From Microcoleus asticus IPMA8 (GTDB taxonomy: Bacteria; Cyanobacteriota; Cyanobacteriia; Cyanobacteriales; Microcoleaceae), in assembly GCF_013179805.1 (NCBI RefSeq), contig NZ_SRRZ01000007.1, positions 1 through 64,000 on the forward strand: DNA of 64,000 nucleotides, in the 5' to 3' direction. The notes below the pieces were generated by a model that was given only the letters and a program-made list of their open reading frames with translations, ran no database searches and was not told where the DNA came from. Below are positions 43,815-52,775 of this stretch, in pieces (positions within the stretch are counted from its first letter, which is position 1; every line of letters starts with the position of its first letter). Made by a program: the position numbers and the translations under genes.

Positions 43815-46025
43815 ATGGTAACAAATTTACATAAACTCGGAACCGAAGCCTCGGATTCAATTTGGATTGTCGGAGCCGCCCGCAGTGGCAAAACCGCTCG
43901 TTTAGTCGAGCAGTTCTGCATTTGGAGCCAAACTGTCAAGCCTGTGCCACCAAAAGTTTCAGACAGGTGGCGTTCCGGGCGGCGGCGGGCCGGACAAACT
44001 GCCCCAGCAATTTTAGTCTTAGCAGCTAACGGAGACAACCGGCTAGAATTGGCCGATCGCATCGCCGTCGCTACCCAAGGAAAATATACCTTTCACTCGA
44101 CAACACCCTTCGGTTTTTTTGAGCAGGAGGTATTGCTATTTTGGCCGCTGCTAGTTCAGTCCCTGGATTTGAGGGCTCAATTTCCCCTGCGGCTGCAACC
44201 TGAAACAGAACTGGAACTTGCCGCCAGACTCTGGCGTCGCGAACTAGACGAAGGCATTTTGCAACAAACAGGGGTAAGTCCAAACCGAATGGTGCGTCGA
44301 ACACTAGACTTATTACAACTTGCTGCTGTCAGCGGTACGCCGAGAGAAGAGATTCCCAGCATTCTGGAACAGGGATTTGCTGGTGACGGCGGCTCGAACA
44401 ACCTGTGGACTAGCATGGGAGAGTTGCTGGAAAGGTGGCGGGAATGGTGCTTGACGCGGGGGCTGCTGACTTACGGGATTGTTTGCGAACTCTACTGGCG
44501 CTATTTGTTGCCGGATGTCACTTACCAGCAGCATTTGGCCTCTAGATACCAAGCTGTGCTGGCAGACGATGTTGACGATTATCCGGCGATTAGCGGCCAT
44601 TTGTTCGATCGAATGCTCGACCAAGGTGCGGCGGGGGCGTTCTCCTACAATCGGGATGGAGGAGTGCGTTTGGGCTTGGGGGCTGACACGGAATACCTAG
44701 CCCGACTCGAAAACCGCTGTCAAAGCGTGGAAAATTTGGACGCAAAAGCCGGTTTAGCCCCAGAAATTGGGGATGTAGCGGTAAGTTTAGCCGTTAATTC
44801 TGAGGGTTTTTATCCTTTAGGCTTGAGTTTGCCCGGATCGGTTCGATCGCTCCAAACCACTTCCCGGGCTCAATTGCTGCGAGAAACCGCCGAAATTATC
44901 GTGGATGCGGTGAAGTCAAAAGCCGTGGAACCGCAGGAAATCGCCGTAATTGCTCCCGGGATGGATGCGATCGCGCGTTACAGTTTAACGGAAATTCTCG
45001 CCCGAGATGGTATCGCGGCCACCTCCCTCAACGATCAGCGTCCCCTATCGAGTACGCCAGAGATTCGAGCTTTGCTCACTTTGTTAGCGTTAGTTTATCC
45101 GGGACTCGGCCGTTTAGTCGATCGAGACGGCGCAGCCGAAATGCTGGTAGTGTTGGGCAGCCAGAAACACCGTTCATTGGAAACAGAAGATTCCAACCCC
45201 ACGTTCAATCTAAAATCTCAAATCCCAAATCAAAAATCGATCGACCAAGTGAGAGCAGGTTTAATCGCCGATCACTGTTTTTGCCCAGATATCGATCGAC
45301 CTCAATTGCTGGCAATTAAAGCCTTTCCTCGGTGGGACAGACTGGGACACCGAGCCGCCGCGGCCTACGAGCAGATTGTGGAGTGGATCGAACAACAGCG
45401 GTCGCAACAGCAGGAGCGGCTGTTGCCGAGTCCAATTGCCCTGCTCGATCGAGCGATCCAGAAATTTCTCATGAACGACAGATACCTCCCTTACGATCGG
45501 CTAGCAGCCCTGCGCGAGTTAATGGAAACCGCCGGCCACTACTGGGAAATACAGGGGCGTCTGCAGCGCGTAGAACCAACAAACGCTGGCGACTCAGAAA
45601 CGATCGCCCGCTTCATCCAGTTGTTGCGCCAAGGAACCGTCACCGCCAACCCATTTCCAGTCCGTTCAGAAGGCCCAGAAGCCCAAGCCGTCACCCTCGC
45701 CAACATCTTCCAGTACCGCAGCAGCCGCCGCGCCCACAAATGGCACTTTTGGCTGGATGCCGGCTCGCCCCTGTGGCTGAGCGGCGGTGCGGCGACATTG
45801 TTTGGTGCTCCCTTATTTTTGCGATCGCAACAGGGGCATCCCTGGCAAACCGAAGAGGAAACGGCTGCCGACCAACAGCGGCTGCGGCGAATTCTGCTAG
45901 ATTTGTTAAGTCGCTGTTCCCTGCTTTACCTTTGCCACAGCGAACTAGCCGTCAACGGACAAGAGCAAACCGGGCCCCTTCTGCCCCTCATTCACAGCTC
46001 TGTTTCTTGTCAGCAGTCAGCTTAA
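43815..46025 (+). CDS. SF1 (UvrD/PcrA-like) helicase-related protein
   Basis: A 736-aa protein. Walker A GAARSGKT is at 20-27 and a Walker-B-like LADDVDDYPA at 249-258, in the place of the DExx box of UvrD-type helicases. Later segments line up with UvrD C-domain motifs: EIAVIAPGMDAIARYSLTEIL with DGIAATSLNDQRPLSS (motif IV area), VTLANIFQYRSSRRAHKWHFWLDAG (motif V area) and RLRRILLDLLSRCSLLYLCHSE (motif VI area). The key arginine of motif VI looks displaced, so activity is uncertain. No nuclease domain is seen. Cyanobacterial homologues have been labelled recombinase-like; the role is not known to me. A short in-frame tract (about residues 460-476) is encoded by AAATC heptad-like repeats. 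Confidence 0.6.
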   Translation: MVTNLHKLGTEASDSIWIVGAARSGKTARLVEQFCIWSQTVKPVPPKVSDRWRSGRRRAGQTAPAILVLAANGDNRLELADRIAVATQGKYTFHSTTPFGFFEQEVLLFWPLLVQSLDLRAQFPLRLQPETELELAARLWRRELDEGILQQTGVSPNRMVRRTLDLLQLAAVSGTPREEIPSILEQGFAGDGGSNNLWTSMGELLERWREWCLTRGLLTYGIVCELYWRYLLPDVTYQQHLASRYQAVLADDVDDYPAISGHLFDRMLDQGAAGAFSYNRDGGVRLGLGADTEYLARLENRCQSVENLDAKAGLAPEIGDVAVSLAVNSEGFYPLGLSLPGSVRSLQTTSRAQLLRETAEIIVDAVKSKAVEPQEIAVIAPGMDAIARYSLTEILARDGIAATSLNDQRPLSSTPEIRALLTLLALVYPGLGRLVDRDGAAEMLVVLGSQKHRSLETEDSNPTFNLKSQIPNQKSIDQVRAGLIADHCFCPDIDRPQLLAIKAFPRWDRLGHRAAAAYEQIVEWIEQQRSQQQERLLPSPIALLDRAIQKFLMNDRYLPYDRLAALRELMETAGHYWEIQGRLQRVEPTNAGDSETIARFIQLLRQGTVTANPFPVRSEGPEAQAVTLANIFQYRSSRRAHKWHFWLDAGSPLWLSGGAATLFGAPLFLRSQQGHPWQTEEETAADQQRLRRILLDLLSRCSLLYLCHSELAVNGQEQTGPLLPLIHSSVSCQQSA

Positions 46026-46427
46026 GGCATTCGGCTCTTATGTATTTGGCATTCGGCTTCTGAAGGCAAGAGGCACATATGTATTCGGCATTCGGCAGGA
46101 GGAAAGAAAAAAATATCAATACGAAGATTTTAATTTTTTTCCTTCTGAACAAATACCCTGGTCTGACTTGAAGTCAGACTTCTACCTTCGATCGAAATGG
46201 GGCGATATTAAAGTATACCCAAAATCGGCCTCAAAACGTGCAATCATTAATATTTTGAGATCAAAAGATGCCCGGCTTAAAAAATATCTGTAGCCGTTGC
46301 AGTTTTGATTTAGTATGCTAGAAATGATCGGGATTATTAATCAATCTTAAGCCATATTTGTGGCAACAAACTGATACTAATCAGTTCTTAAAGTTAATCG
46401 GTATCGTCGTTTAAAGGAGCCAAAATA
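46026..46427. other. Spacer upstream of the RTX operon
   Basis: This 402-bp spacer contains an interspersed repeat (GGCATTCGGCTTCTGAAGGCAAG and variants, 46028-46098) related to that at 34160-34240, a perfect 9-bp-arm palindrome GTCTGACTTGAAGTCAGAC (46161-46179), and the small inverted repeat CTGATACTAATCAG (46371-46384) close to the RTX gene, a possible regulator site. The ribosome site is AAAGGAG before 46428. No gene is visible. Confidence 0.5.
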
Positions 46428-49400
46428 ATGCCAGGCGCAGTACCACCAGGATTTCTCGAACCAGTAGGATTTCTCGAAGGTGAGCCGATATTCAACCTCG
46501 GGGGTGATGAAACGATCGGCCCAACTCCGGTGACAGAGCCAACTCCGGCGCCAGAGCCAACTCCGACGCCAACACCAACTCCGACTCCGACGCCAACTCC
46601 GACTCCAACACCAACTCCCTCCGGGGACGACACATTTGGCGGCATAGACGACACATTGGGCGGAGGCACAGGTACCCTACCCTCAACGATCGGCGGCGTG
46701 CTCCGCGGCACAGAAACCAACGACTCCTTAGTTGCCAGTCCCGGGCCCGACGTGGTTTCCGGGCTGCAAGGCAACGACAACCTTCAAGGAGCCGACGGCG
46801 ACGATTTAGTGTTTGGCAACGACGATGACGACGTGCTGTTCGGCGCGACTGGCAACGACGTTCTAGACGGTGGTTCAGGACTCGATACCCTGTACGGAGG
46901 CAAAGGCAACGACTCCCTCGACGGGGGAAATAACCCTGACCTGCTGTACGGCAATGACGGCAACGACACGGTAATCGGAGGCGAAGGCAGAGACACGGCT
47001 TACGGCGGCAAAGGCAGCGACAGCTTGCGCGGCGGTGCTGGCGACGATAGCTTTTTGGGCGATCGAGGCGATGACATCGTTTGGGGCGACCAAGGTAACG
47101 ACTCGCTCTTCGGCGGCGACGGCGAGGACTTGCTATTTGGCAACGAAGGAGGCGACTGGCTGTACGGAAACGCCGGCGGGGACACATTTTTTAGCGGCGA
47201 CGGCGACGACATCGTATTCGGCGGCGACGGCGACGACATCGTGGACGGCGGTGCGGGCAACGACGTTATTTGGGGCGAAGCAGGCAAAGACGTAGTGGCA
47301 GGAGGCGAAGGCAGAGATGTCTTCGTCATCGGTGCCTTCAGTTCCCCCAGTGGCAGCAGCAACGGCACTAACCCGGCATTTCTCACCACAGGCGGCCCAG
47401 ATCTCGCCGATGCCGACATTTTCACAGACTTTCGCCAAGGCGAAGATGCGATCGGGTTAAGTGGCGACCTCAAGTTTGAAGATTTGGTAATCTTCCAAAG
47501 CACCGAGACCAAAGCCGGCAGTACGATTATTCGCAACGGCGTCAGCGGCGACTTCTTAGCAGTATTGCCCGGAGTAGACAGCAGAACCCTAGGGCGAAGC
47601 TCATTTGTAATTGCCCCCACAGTTCCCGGCAGCGCAACTCCGCTTCCCCTGCCGACGCCAACAGACAGTCCGACGCCGACGCCGACAGCAAGTCCGACGC
47701 CGACGCCGACAGCAAGTCCGACGCCGACGCCGACAGCAAGTCCGACGCCGACGCCGACAGACGGCCCGCCGCCGACGTTCCCGACGCCGACAGCAAGTCC
47801 GACGCCGATTTTCCCGACGCCGACAGCAAGTCCGACACCGACGCCAACGTTCCCGACGCCGACGCCGACGCCCATCCTTAACCAGCCTCCAAGAGCAGTT
47901 AACGACAACTTCACTACTGTTGCGGGTCAAGAACTCAGTCTCAACGTTCTGTTGAACGACACTGACGCGGACAAGAACATTCTTACTGTCACGACTTTTA
48001 CTCCAGCAGGCAAGGGGAGCCTGGTTCCCGTAGGCGGCGGCGTATTCAAATACACCCCGAATCCGGGCTTCTCGGGTACTGACAGCTTCAGCTACTCGAT
48101 CTCAGACGGTAACGGCGGCACAAGTCAGGCGGTAGCAACCATCCGCGTCAGCAGCCCGCCGCAGCTAGTAATTAACGACGGTGTGGTGGTTGCCAAAAGT
48201 AATCCTACCCAGACAATCACGGCTGCGGATTTGTTAGTGACAGATCCCGACAACACGCCGTCGGAAATCTTTTACACGATTACCAAAGCCCCCGACGCTA
48301 CCAGAGGTTTTGTCCAAAGGGGCACGACCTTTCTCAACGTCGGCGGCAAATTCACGCAAGACGATATCAACAACAACATCGTCAAATACAACTTGCTGGC
48401 GACAGGTGGCAGCGACAGTTTCACGTTTACAGCCTCCGACGGATCTGCAACTCTCGAGCCGATATCCTTCAGCATCACGGTTGTAGATAATATTGTCGAT
48501 CGCAGCGCACTCCCGGCTAGCACATTTACAGGCAGCAACCTTAGCGACTTCATCCTCGGCGGGGCCGGCGACGATACCCTCTCTGGGGGCGATGGCAACG
48601 ACATCATCGACGGCAGTGGTGGCAACGACCTCGAATTCGGTGAAGCAGGAAACGACTCGGTGGTGGGTGCGATCGGCAACGACTCCCTCGACGGCGGACT
48701 CGGCAACGACTCCCTCGACGGCCAAGACGGCATAGACTCGCTGATCGGCGGACTGGGCAACGACCTGATGTTCGGCGGCAATGACAATGACAACCTCTTG
48801 GGCGGTGACAACAACGACAGCATTGACGGCGGAACAGGCAATGACTCGATATTGGGAGAATCCGCTGACGACTCGATACTTGGAGGACTCGGCACCGACA
48901 CCTTACTTGGTGGCATAGGCGACGACTCCCTCGACGGCGGTGCAGGCGACGACATCCTCGACGGCGGACTGGGCAGAAACTTGCTCGACGGCGGTCTCAA
49001 TAACGATTCCATATCCGGCGGCGACAACGATGACACGATTTTGGGTGGAGGAGGCAACGATACGGGACTCGGAGGTTCGGGCAATGACTACGTGTTGGGC
49101 GAGGCCGGCACCGACTCCCTCGACGGCCAAGCGGGCGACGACACTCTCGACGGCGGTGCCGGCAGCGACTGTCTCAGCGGCGCCTTCGGCAATGACTTGG
49201 TGTTGGGCGGCGATGACAACGACTCGCTTTCCGGCGGTGCAGGCAATGACATTTTGGGTGGCGGTGCCGGTTCAGACTTGCTCACGGGCGATGCTGGCAA
49301 TGATTTCTTCTACTACGAAACTCCCAGCGAAGGCGTGGACGTGATTGCTGACTTTAACGCTAACGGCAGCGAGACCGACAGATTCTTGTTCAGGTCGTCA

Positions 49401-49754
49401 AATTTCGCAGGTTTAACCAACTCAGGAACTACTCTCGATTTCACCAGTTTTATCGTCAGGAATATCGGGTCTAGCGGCGACAACATCAGCAAGCAATCAG
49501 TCATTTTGTTTGAATCTAAATTTGATAACGCTCAAGCAGTAAATGCTGTGTTGAAGAATCAAAACGGTTCGAGCAAGACGGGAGCTTTCTTCGTGTACCT
49601 GAACAATACTTTTAACAAGTACGTTCTCGGCTTCGACCCGAATGTGGCAGATGACAGTCTCCCAGCTTTCGATTTGGGAGTTTTGAATTCTATTCCTACA
49701 GTGCCGGGAGCGCTCAGCACCGTCATTACTGCATCTGACTTTAAGTTTATTTAG
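46428..49754 (+). CDS. RTX calcium-binding secreted protein 1
   Basis: A 1108-aa acidic protein, probably exported by a type I system and folded on calcium outside the cell. No Sec signal is seen. It begins MPGAVPPGFLEPVGFLEGEPIF, a motif shared with the next gene. Proline-threonine linkers (about 38-65 and 410-485) alternate with nonapeptide RTX blocks GGxGxDxxx at about 95-290 and 690-965. Between the blocks are two cadherin-like domains (NQPPRAVNDNFTTVAGQELS onward; LLVTDPDNTPSEIFYTITKA onward). The last 150 residues, ending in VITASDFKFI, are conserved with other such proteins and probably hold the secretion signal. The linker DNA is a 24-bp minisatellite. No type I exporter genes are in the window. 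It may be a surface or sheath protein. Confidence 0.88.
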   Translation: MPGAVPPGFLEPVGFLEGEPIFNLGGDETIGPTPVTEPTPAPEPTPTPTPTPTPTPTPTPTPTPSGDDTFGGIDDTLGGGTGTLPSTIGGVLRGTETNDSLVASPGPDVVSGLQGNDNLQGADGDDLVFGNDDDDVLFGATGNDVLDGGSGLDTLYGGKGNDSLDGGNNPDLLYGNDGNDTVIGGEGRDTAYGGKGSDSLRGGAGDDSFLGDRGDDIVWGDQGNDSLFGGDGEDLLFGNEGGDWLYGNAGGDTFFSGDGDDIVFGGDGDDIVDGGAGNDVIWGEAGKDVVAGGEGRDVFVIGAFSSPSGSSNGTNPAFLTTGGPDLADADIFTDFRQGEDAIGLSGDLKFEDLVIFQSTETKAGSTIIRNGVSGDFLAVLPGVDSRTLGRSSFVIAPTVPGSATPLPLPTPTDSPTPTPTASPTPTPTASPTPTPTASPTPTPTDGPPPTFPTPTASPTPIFPTPTASPTPTPTFPTPTPTPILNQPPRAVNDNFTTVAGQELSLNVLLNDTDADKNILTVTTFTPAGKGSLVPVGGGVFKYTPNPGFSGTDSFSYSISDGNGGTSQAVATIRVSSPPQLVINDGVVVAKSNPTQTITAADLLVTDPDNTPSEIFYTITKAPDATRGFVQRGTTFLNVGGKFTQDDINNNIVKYNLLATGGSDSFTFTASDGSATLEPISFSITVVDNIVDRSALPASTFTGSNLSDFILGGAGDDTLSGGDGNDIIDGSGGNDLEFGEAGNDSVVGAIGNDSLDGGLGNDSLDGQDGIDSLIGGLGNDLMFGGNDNDNLLGGDNNDSIDGGTGNDSILGESADDSILGGLGTDTLLGGIGDDSLDGGAGDDILDGGLGRNLLDGGLNNDSISGGDNDDTILGGGGNDTGLGGSGNDYVLGEAGTDSLDGQAGDDTLDGGAGSDCLSGAFGNDLVLGGDDNDSLSGGAGNDILGGGAGSDLLTGDAGNDFFYYETPSEGVDVIADFNANGSETDRFLFRSSNFAGLTNSGTTLDFTSFIVRNIGSSGDNISKQSVILFESKFDNAQAVNAVLKNQNGSSKTGAFFVYLNNTFNKYVLGFDPNVADDSLPAFDLGVLNSIPTVPGALSTVITASDFKFI
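47667..47762 (+). repeat. 24-bp coding minisatellite in RTX gene 1
   Basis: Four nearly perfect copies of AGTCCGACGCCGACGCCGAC plus AGCA encode SPTPTPTA units. Perfect copies suggest recent slippage and variable linker length. Confidence 0.85.
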
Positions 49755-49788
49755 TAGTTTTTGAGTAGCGTCGCAAGGAGTCGGAACA

Positions 49789-52689
49789 ATGCCAAGTGCA
49801 GTACCAGCAGGTTTTCTCGAAGGGCAGCCACCGTTCGTGTTACTGGATAGGAATGGGAATATTTCGGATATCATCGGCACGCTACCAGACCCGATGACGG
49901 GGACGGACGTGATGATGACGGACACGGGGACAACGACAACTACAACGGACACGGGGACAACGACAACTACAACGGACACGGGGACAACGACAACTACAAC
50001 GGACACGGGGACGGACATTTCGATCACCCCGGTGCCGCGGCCACCTCTGACAGTTCCCACGCCTCCCCCCGAGCCACTTTTTGTCGATGGCTTAGTTGTC
50101 GCAAATGACGGCATTAACTATTTAATCGGCAGCTTGTTCAATGACACGATTGCCGGGGGAGGCGGCGACGACACGCTTCTGAGTCGGGACGGAGACGATC
50201 TACTCAGGGGCGAAGACGGTAACGATTCTCTCAACGGCGGCGCTGGTAAAGATATCGTTGAGGGCGGGCGCGGCAATGACACGGCGCGGGGTGGCAAAGG
50301 CGATGACTTGGTTTCTGGGGACCAGGGCGATGACGTAGGTTTTGGCGACCAGGGCAACGATATTGTCTTCGGTTCTGAAGGCAACGACTCGCTGTACGGC
50401 GGTAAAGGCAATGACTGTCTGCGCGGTGGTGGCGAGGACGACCTGATTTTTGGCGACAAGGGCAATGACAGTGTTTTTGGCGACACGGGTAACGACTGCC
50501 TGATTGGCGCTGGGGGCAATGATATTTTGTTGGGCCAGGAGGGCGGTGATGTCATCACCGGCGGTGTTGGTAACGATACTGGTGACGGCGGCGAGGGTGA
50601 TGACCTGGTCTTCGGGGGCGACGGGAATGATTCTCTGTCTGGAGATGCTGGGGATGATATTCTTTCGGGCGATCGCGGATCGGATACTCTGACAGGAGGC
50701 GACGGATCGGATATCTTTGTTCTCGGTAGGGTGGGCACGTCGCCTGCTGGCAACGGCTTTCTCACTACTGGCGGTCGCGAAATCGGGGATGCTGATGTAA
50801 TTAGAGATTTTAATGCGGGAGATTCGATCGGTCTGGCTGGAGGTCTGAACTTTACAGAGTTAGAAATTTTCCAGGGCCAAGGCTCGAATTCTAGCAACAC
50901 GATTATTACTGACAGGCGAACTGGGGAATTTTTGGCGGTGTTGATTGATGTTCGATCGAACTCGCTAGATGAATCTAGGTTCACTACAGATCAATTACCG
51001 CGCGTAGACGACAATCCTTTCACCATTCAGGGGACAAGTGCTTCTCCGACACCAACGACGGGGACAAGTGCTTCTCCGACACCGACAGGGACAACTCCTT
51101 CTCCGACACCGACAGGGACAACTCCTTCTCCGACACCGACAGGGACAACTCCTTCTCCGACACCGACGGGGACAACTCCTTCTCCAACTCCGGCGACGAC
51201 TCCAACTCCGGCGACGACTCCGACTCCGGCACCGACTCCGAGTCCATCACCATCACCGGGGACAACTCCGAGTCCAACTGCGTCGCCGGGAACAACTCCG
51301 AGTCCGACTCCGGCACCGGGGACATTGCCGACACAGGTTCCGAGTCCGACTCCGACTCCGACTGCGGGCGGGACAACCCCGAGTCCGAGTCCTTCCATCG
51401 TCCCGACTCCAACTGCTACGACCCCAACTCCTCCGCCTTTGGGCGGGGGGCCGACTCCGCCGAGTTTTACATCTCCGACTCCTAACCAGCCGCCGATCGT
51501 GGAAGCGGGCAAGACGGTGACTGGTTTGCAGAATTTGCCTCTGTCTCTGAGCATTTCGGCGCCCAGCGACCCGGAGGGCCAGCCGCTGTCGATCGCGGTA
51601 GTCGGACTTCCCAATCCTACTTTTGGTCAGGTAATTACGGGTACGAACCCCCTCACCGTGAACCAAAAGTTAACAGTTCAGGATTTACTCGGGCTGACAT
51701 TTCAACCGGGAACAAACGCGATCGGGCAAGCCGGTTCTTTCAGCTACAGCGTAGCTGACGACCAAGGCGGCACCGCAGCAGCGTCAGTGGCGATTAACAT
51801 CAATTCTTTCAATACCTCCGTAACTGTTCCAACTACCCTCTCGCCCATTGCTGTCAATGACGGCATCGTATTTACGAGTACGAATAATTTGCTGCCCACT
51901 TTCATCGACGTGCTGGCGAACGATTCCAGCCCGCAAAAAGGGCCGCTCAGCATTATCAATGTCAGCACACCGCAACTGGGGATAGCTGTAAATCTTGTCT
52001 CTCAAGTGCAATTCATCCCCGGCAACGTAGCGGGTACAACTGCTTTCACCTACAGCGTCAGCGACGGGTTCGGGACAATTCCGGGCGTAGGTACTGTCAC
52101 CGTTCAAATATTGCCGGCTGATAGCGGGCCTAACAATTTGGTTGGGGGTTCTTTGCCGGACAATTTGAACGGTTTAGCGGGCAGCGATACTATTGACGGT
52201 CAAGGCGGCAACGATAGCATGGACGGCGGTTTGGATAACGACGTGCTCGTAGGTGACCTCGGCGCAGATACCATGACGGGGGGCGGCGGCAGCAATCAAT
52301 TCCGCTATACCAGCCCTGCACAAGGTGGGCCGGCTTTTGATGCGGCTTCTTCGGCGGCGATCGATGCTGCGATCGCGGCGGGCGGATACGATGTGATTAC
52401 TGATTTTAACGGCCTCGGTGTGCCGATCGCCGATCAGTTTAATTTTGCCCCCGGATTTGCCAATCTCAGCGGTAACACCCAAGTTCTGCTGGAAGTGCAG
52501 ACAACTGTTTCTGCAAATATTCTGGGAGGAACTGCTTTCTTGTTTGCCTACGATTCCGGCGGCAATACTTACATTATTTATGACGGCAATGGCAATAACG
52601 CCACCGGCAGCGATTCTCGCATTTTGGCGAAGTTAAATGGTGTAACAGGAGTTTCTTCTCTTTCGGAATTTGACTTTACTTTTATCTAA
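49789..52689 (+). CDS. RTX calcium-binding secreted protein 2
   Basis: A 966-aa paralogue, 34 bp behind RTX gene 1, with the ribosome site AAGGAG. It begins MPSAVPAGFLEGQPPF, close to the first gene. A threonine-rich tract TTTTTTDTG (about 43-75) is encoded by three 27-bp repeats. RTX repeats span about 115-300, followed by a conserved part DADVIRDFNAGDSIGLAGGL. A long Pro-Thr-Ser linker lies at about 415-570, then cadherin-like domains, a short RTX block (about 790-840) and a C-terminal domain ending SSLSEFDFTFI. No Sec signal is seen. It is probably exported by the same route as protein 1. It has fewer RTX repeats, and the two may form one surface structure. Confidence 0.88.
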   Translation: MPSAVPAGFLEGQPPFVLLDRNGNISDIIGTLPDPMTGTDVMMTDTGTTTTTTDTGTTTTTTDTGTTTTTTDTGTDISITPVPRPPLTVPTPPPEPLFVDGLVVANDGINYLIGSLFNDTIAGGGGDDTLLSRDGDDLLRGEDGNDSLNGGAGKDIVEGGRGNDTARGGKGDDLVSGDQGDDVGFGDQGNDIVFGSEGNDSLYGGKGNDCLRGGGEDDLIFGDKGNDSVFGDTGNDCLIGAGGNDILLGQEGGDVITGGVGNDTGDGGEGDDLVFGGDGNDSLSGDAGDDILSGDRGSDTLTGGDGSDIFVLGRVGTSPAGNGFLTTGGREIGDADVIRDFNAGDSIGLAGGLNFTELEIFQGQGSNSSNTIITDRRTGEFLAVLIDVRSNSLDESRFTTDQLPRVDDNPFTIQGTSASPTPTTGTSASPTPTGTTPSPTPTGTTPSPTPTGTTPSPTPTGTTPSPTPATTPTPATTPTPAPTPSPSPSPGTTPSPTASPGTTPSPTPAPGTLPTQVPSPTPTPTAGGTTPSPSPSIVPTPTATTPTPPPLGGGPTPPSFTSPTPNQPPIVEAGKTVTGLQNLPLSLSISAPSDPEGQPLSIAVVGLPNPTFGQVITGTNPLTVNQKLTVQDLLGLTFQPGTNAIGQAGSFSYSVADDQGGTAAASVAININSFNTSVTVPTTLSPIAVNDGIVFTSTNNLLPTFIDVLANDSSPQKGPLSIINVSTPQLGIAVNLVSQVQFIPGNVAGTTAFTYSVSDGFGTIPGVGTVTVQILPADSGPNNLVGGSLPDNLNGLAGSDTIDGQGGNDSMDGGLDNDVLVGDLGADTMTGGGGSNQFRYTSPAQGGPAFDAASSAAIDAAIAAGGYDVITDFNGLGVPIADQFNFAPGFANLSGNTQVLLEVQTTVSANILGGTAFLFAYDSGGNTYIIYDGNGNNATGSDSRILAKLNGVTGVSSLSEFDFTFI
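49921..50010 (+). repeat. 27-bp coding minisatellite in RTX gene 2 (N-terminal)
   Basis: Three identical units (49921-49947, 49948-49974, 49975-50001) and a partial fourth encode the TTTTTTDTG tract. Full identity at DNA level indicates very recent expansion. Confidence 0.9.
51037..51195 (+). repeat. 27-bp coding minisatellite in RTX gene 2 (linker)
   Basis: Units of GGGACAACTCCTTCTCCGAC plus ACCGACA are repeated about six times, the middle ones identical, encoding GTTPSPTPT. Like the other tract, it lies in a linker and keeps the frame. Confidence 0.88.
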
Positions 52690-52702
52690 AAAGATAAGAG
52701 GT

Positions 52703-52774
52703 TTTTAACCGCAAATTAACGCAGATATTCTTGGCAGTTTATCTGCGTTAATTTGCGTTAGTCTGCGGTTAAAA
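52703..52774. repeat. Inverted repeat between convergent genes, sister of 27696-27751
   Basis: GCAAATTAACGCAGAT (52711-52726) and ATCTGCGTTAATTTGC (52741-52756) pair perfectly around a 14-nt loop. An outer pair TTTTAACCGCA (52703-52713) and TGCGGTTAAAA (52764-52774) gives an alternative longer fold. It sits between the ends of RTX gene 2 and the rhomboid gene and likely serves as a bidirectional terminator. Confidence 0.75.
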
Positions 52775-52775
52775 C

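Noticed and set aside
45332..46063. A 243-aa plus-strand frame within the helicase-like gene
   Set aside because: Arg/Pro-rich out-of-frame translation. The 43815-46025 frame carries the conserved motifs.
47000..49300. Long open frames on the minus strand and in other plus frames across RTX gene 1 (for example 47000-47914, 48272-49084)
   Set aside because: They come from the repetitive, GC-rich RTX and Pro-Thr codons read in other frames. The translations are simple Gly-Val, Ser-Pro or Arg repeats with no family match.
51020..51614. Open frames on both strands over the linker of RTX gene 2
   Set aside because: Low-complexity shadows of the 27-bp minisatellite.
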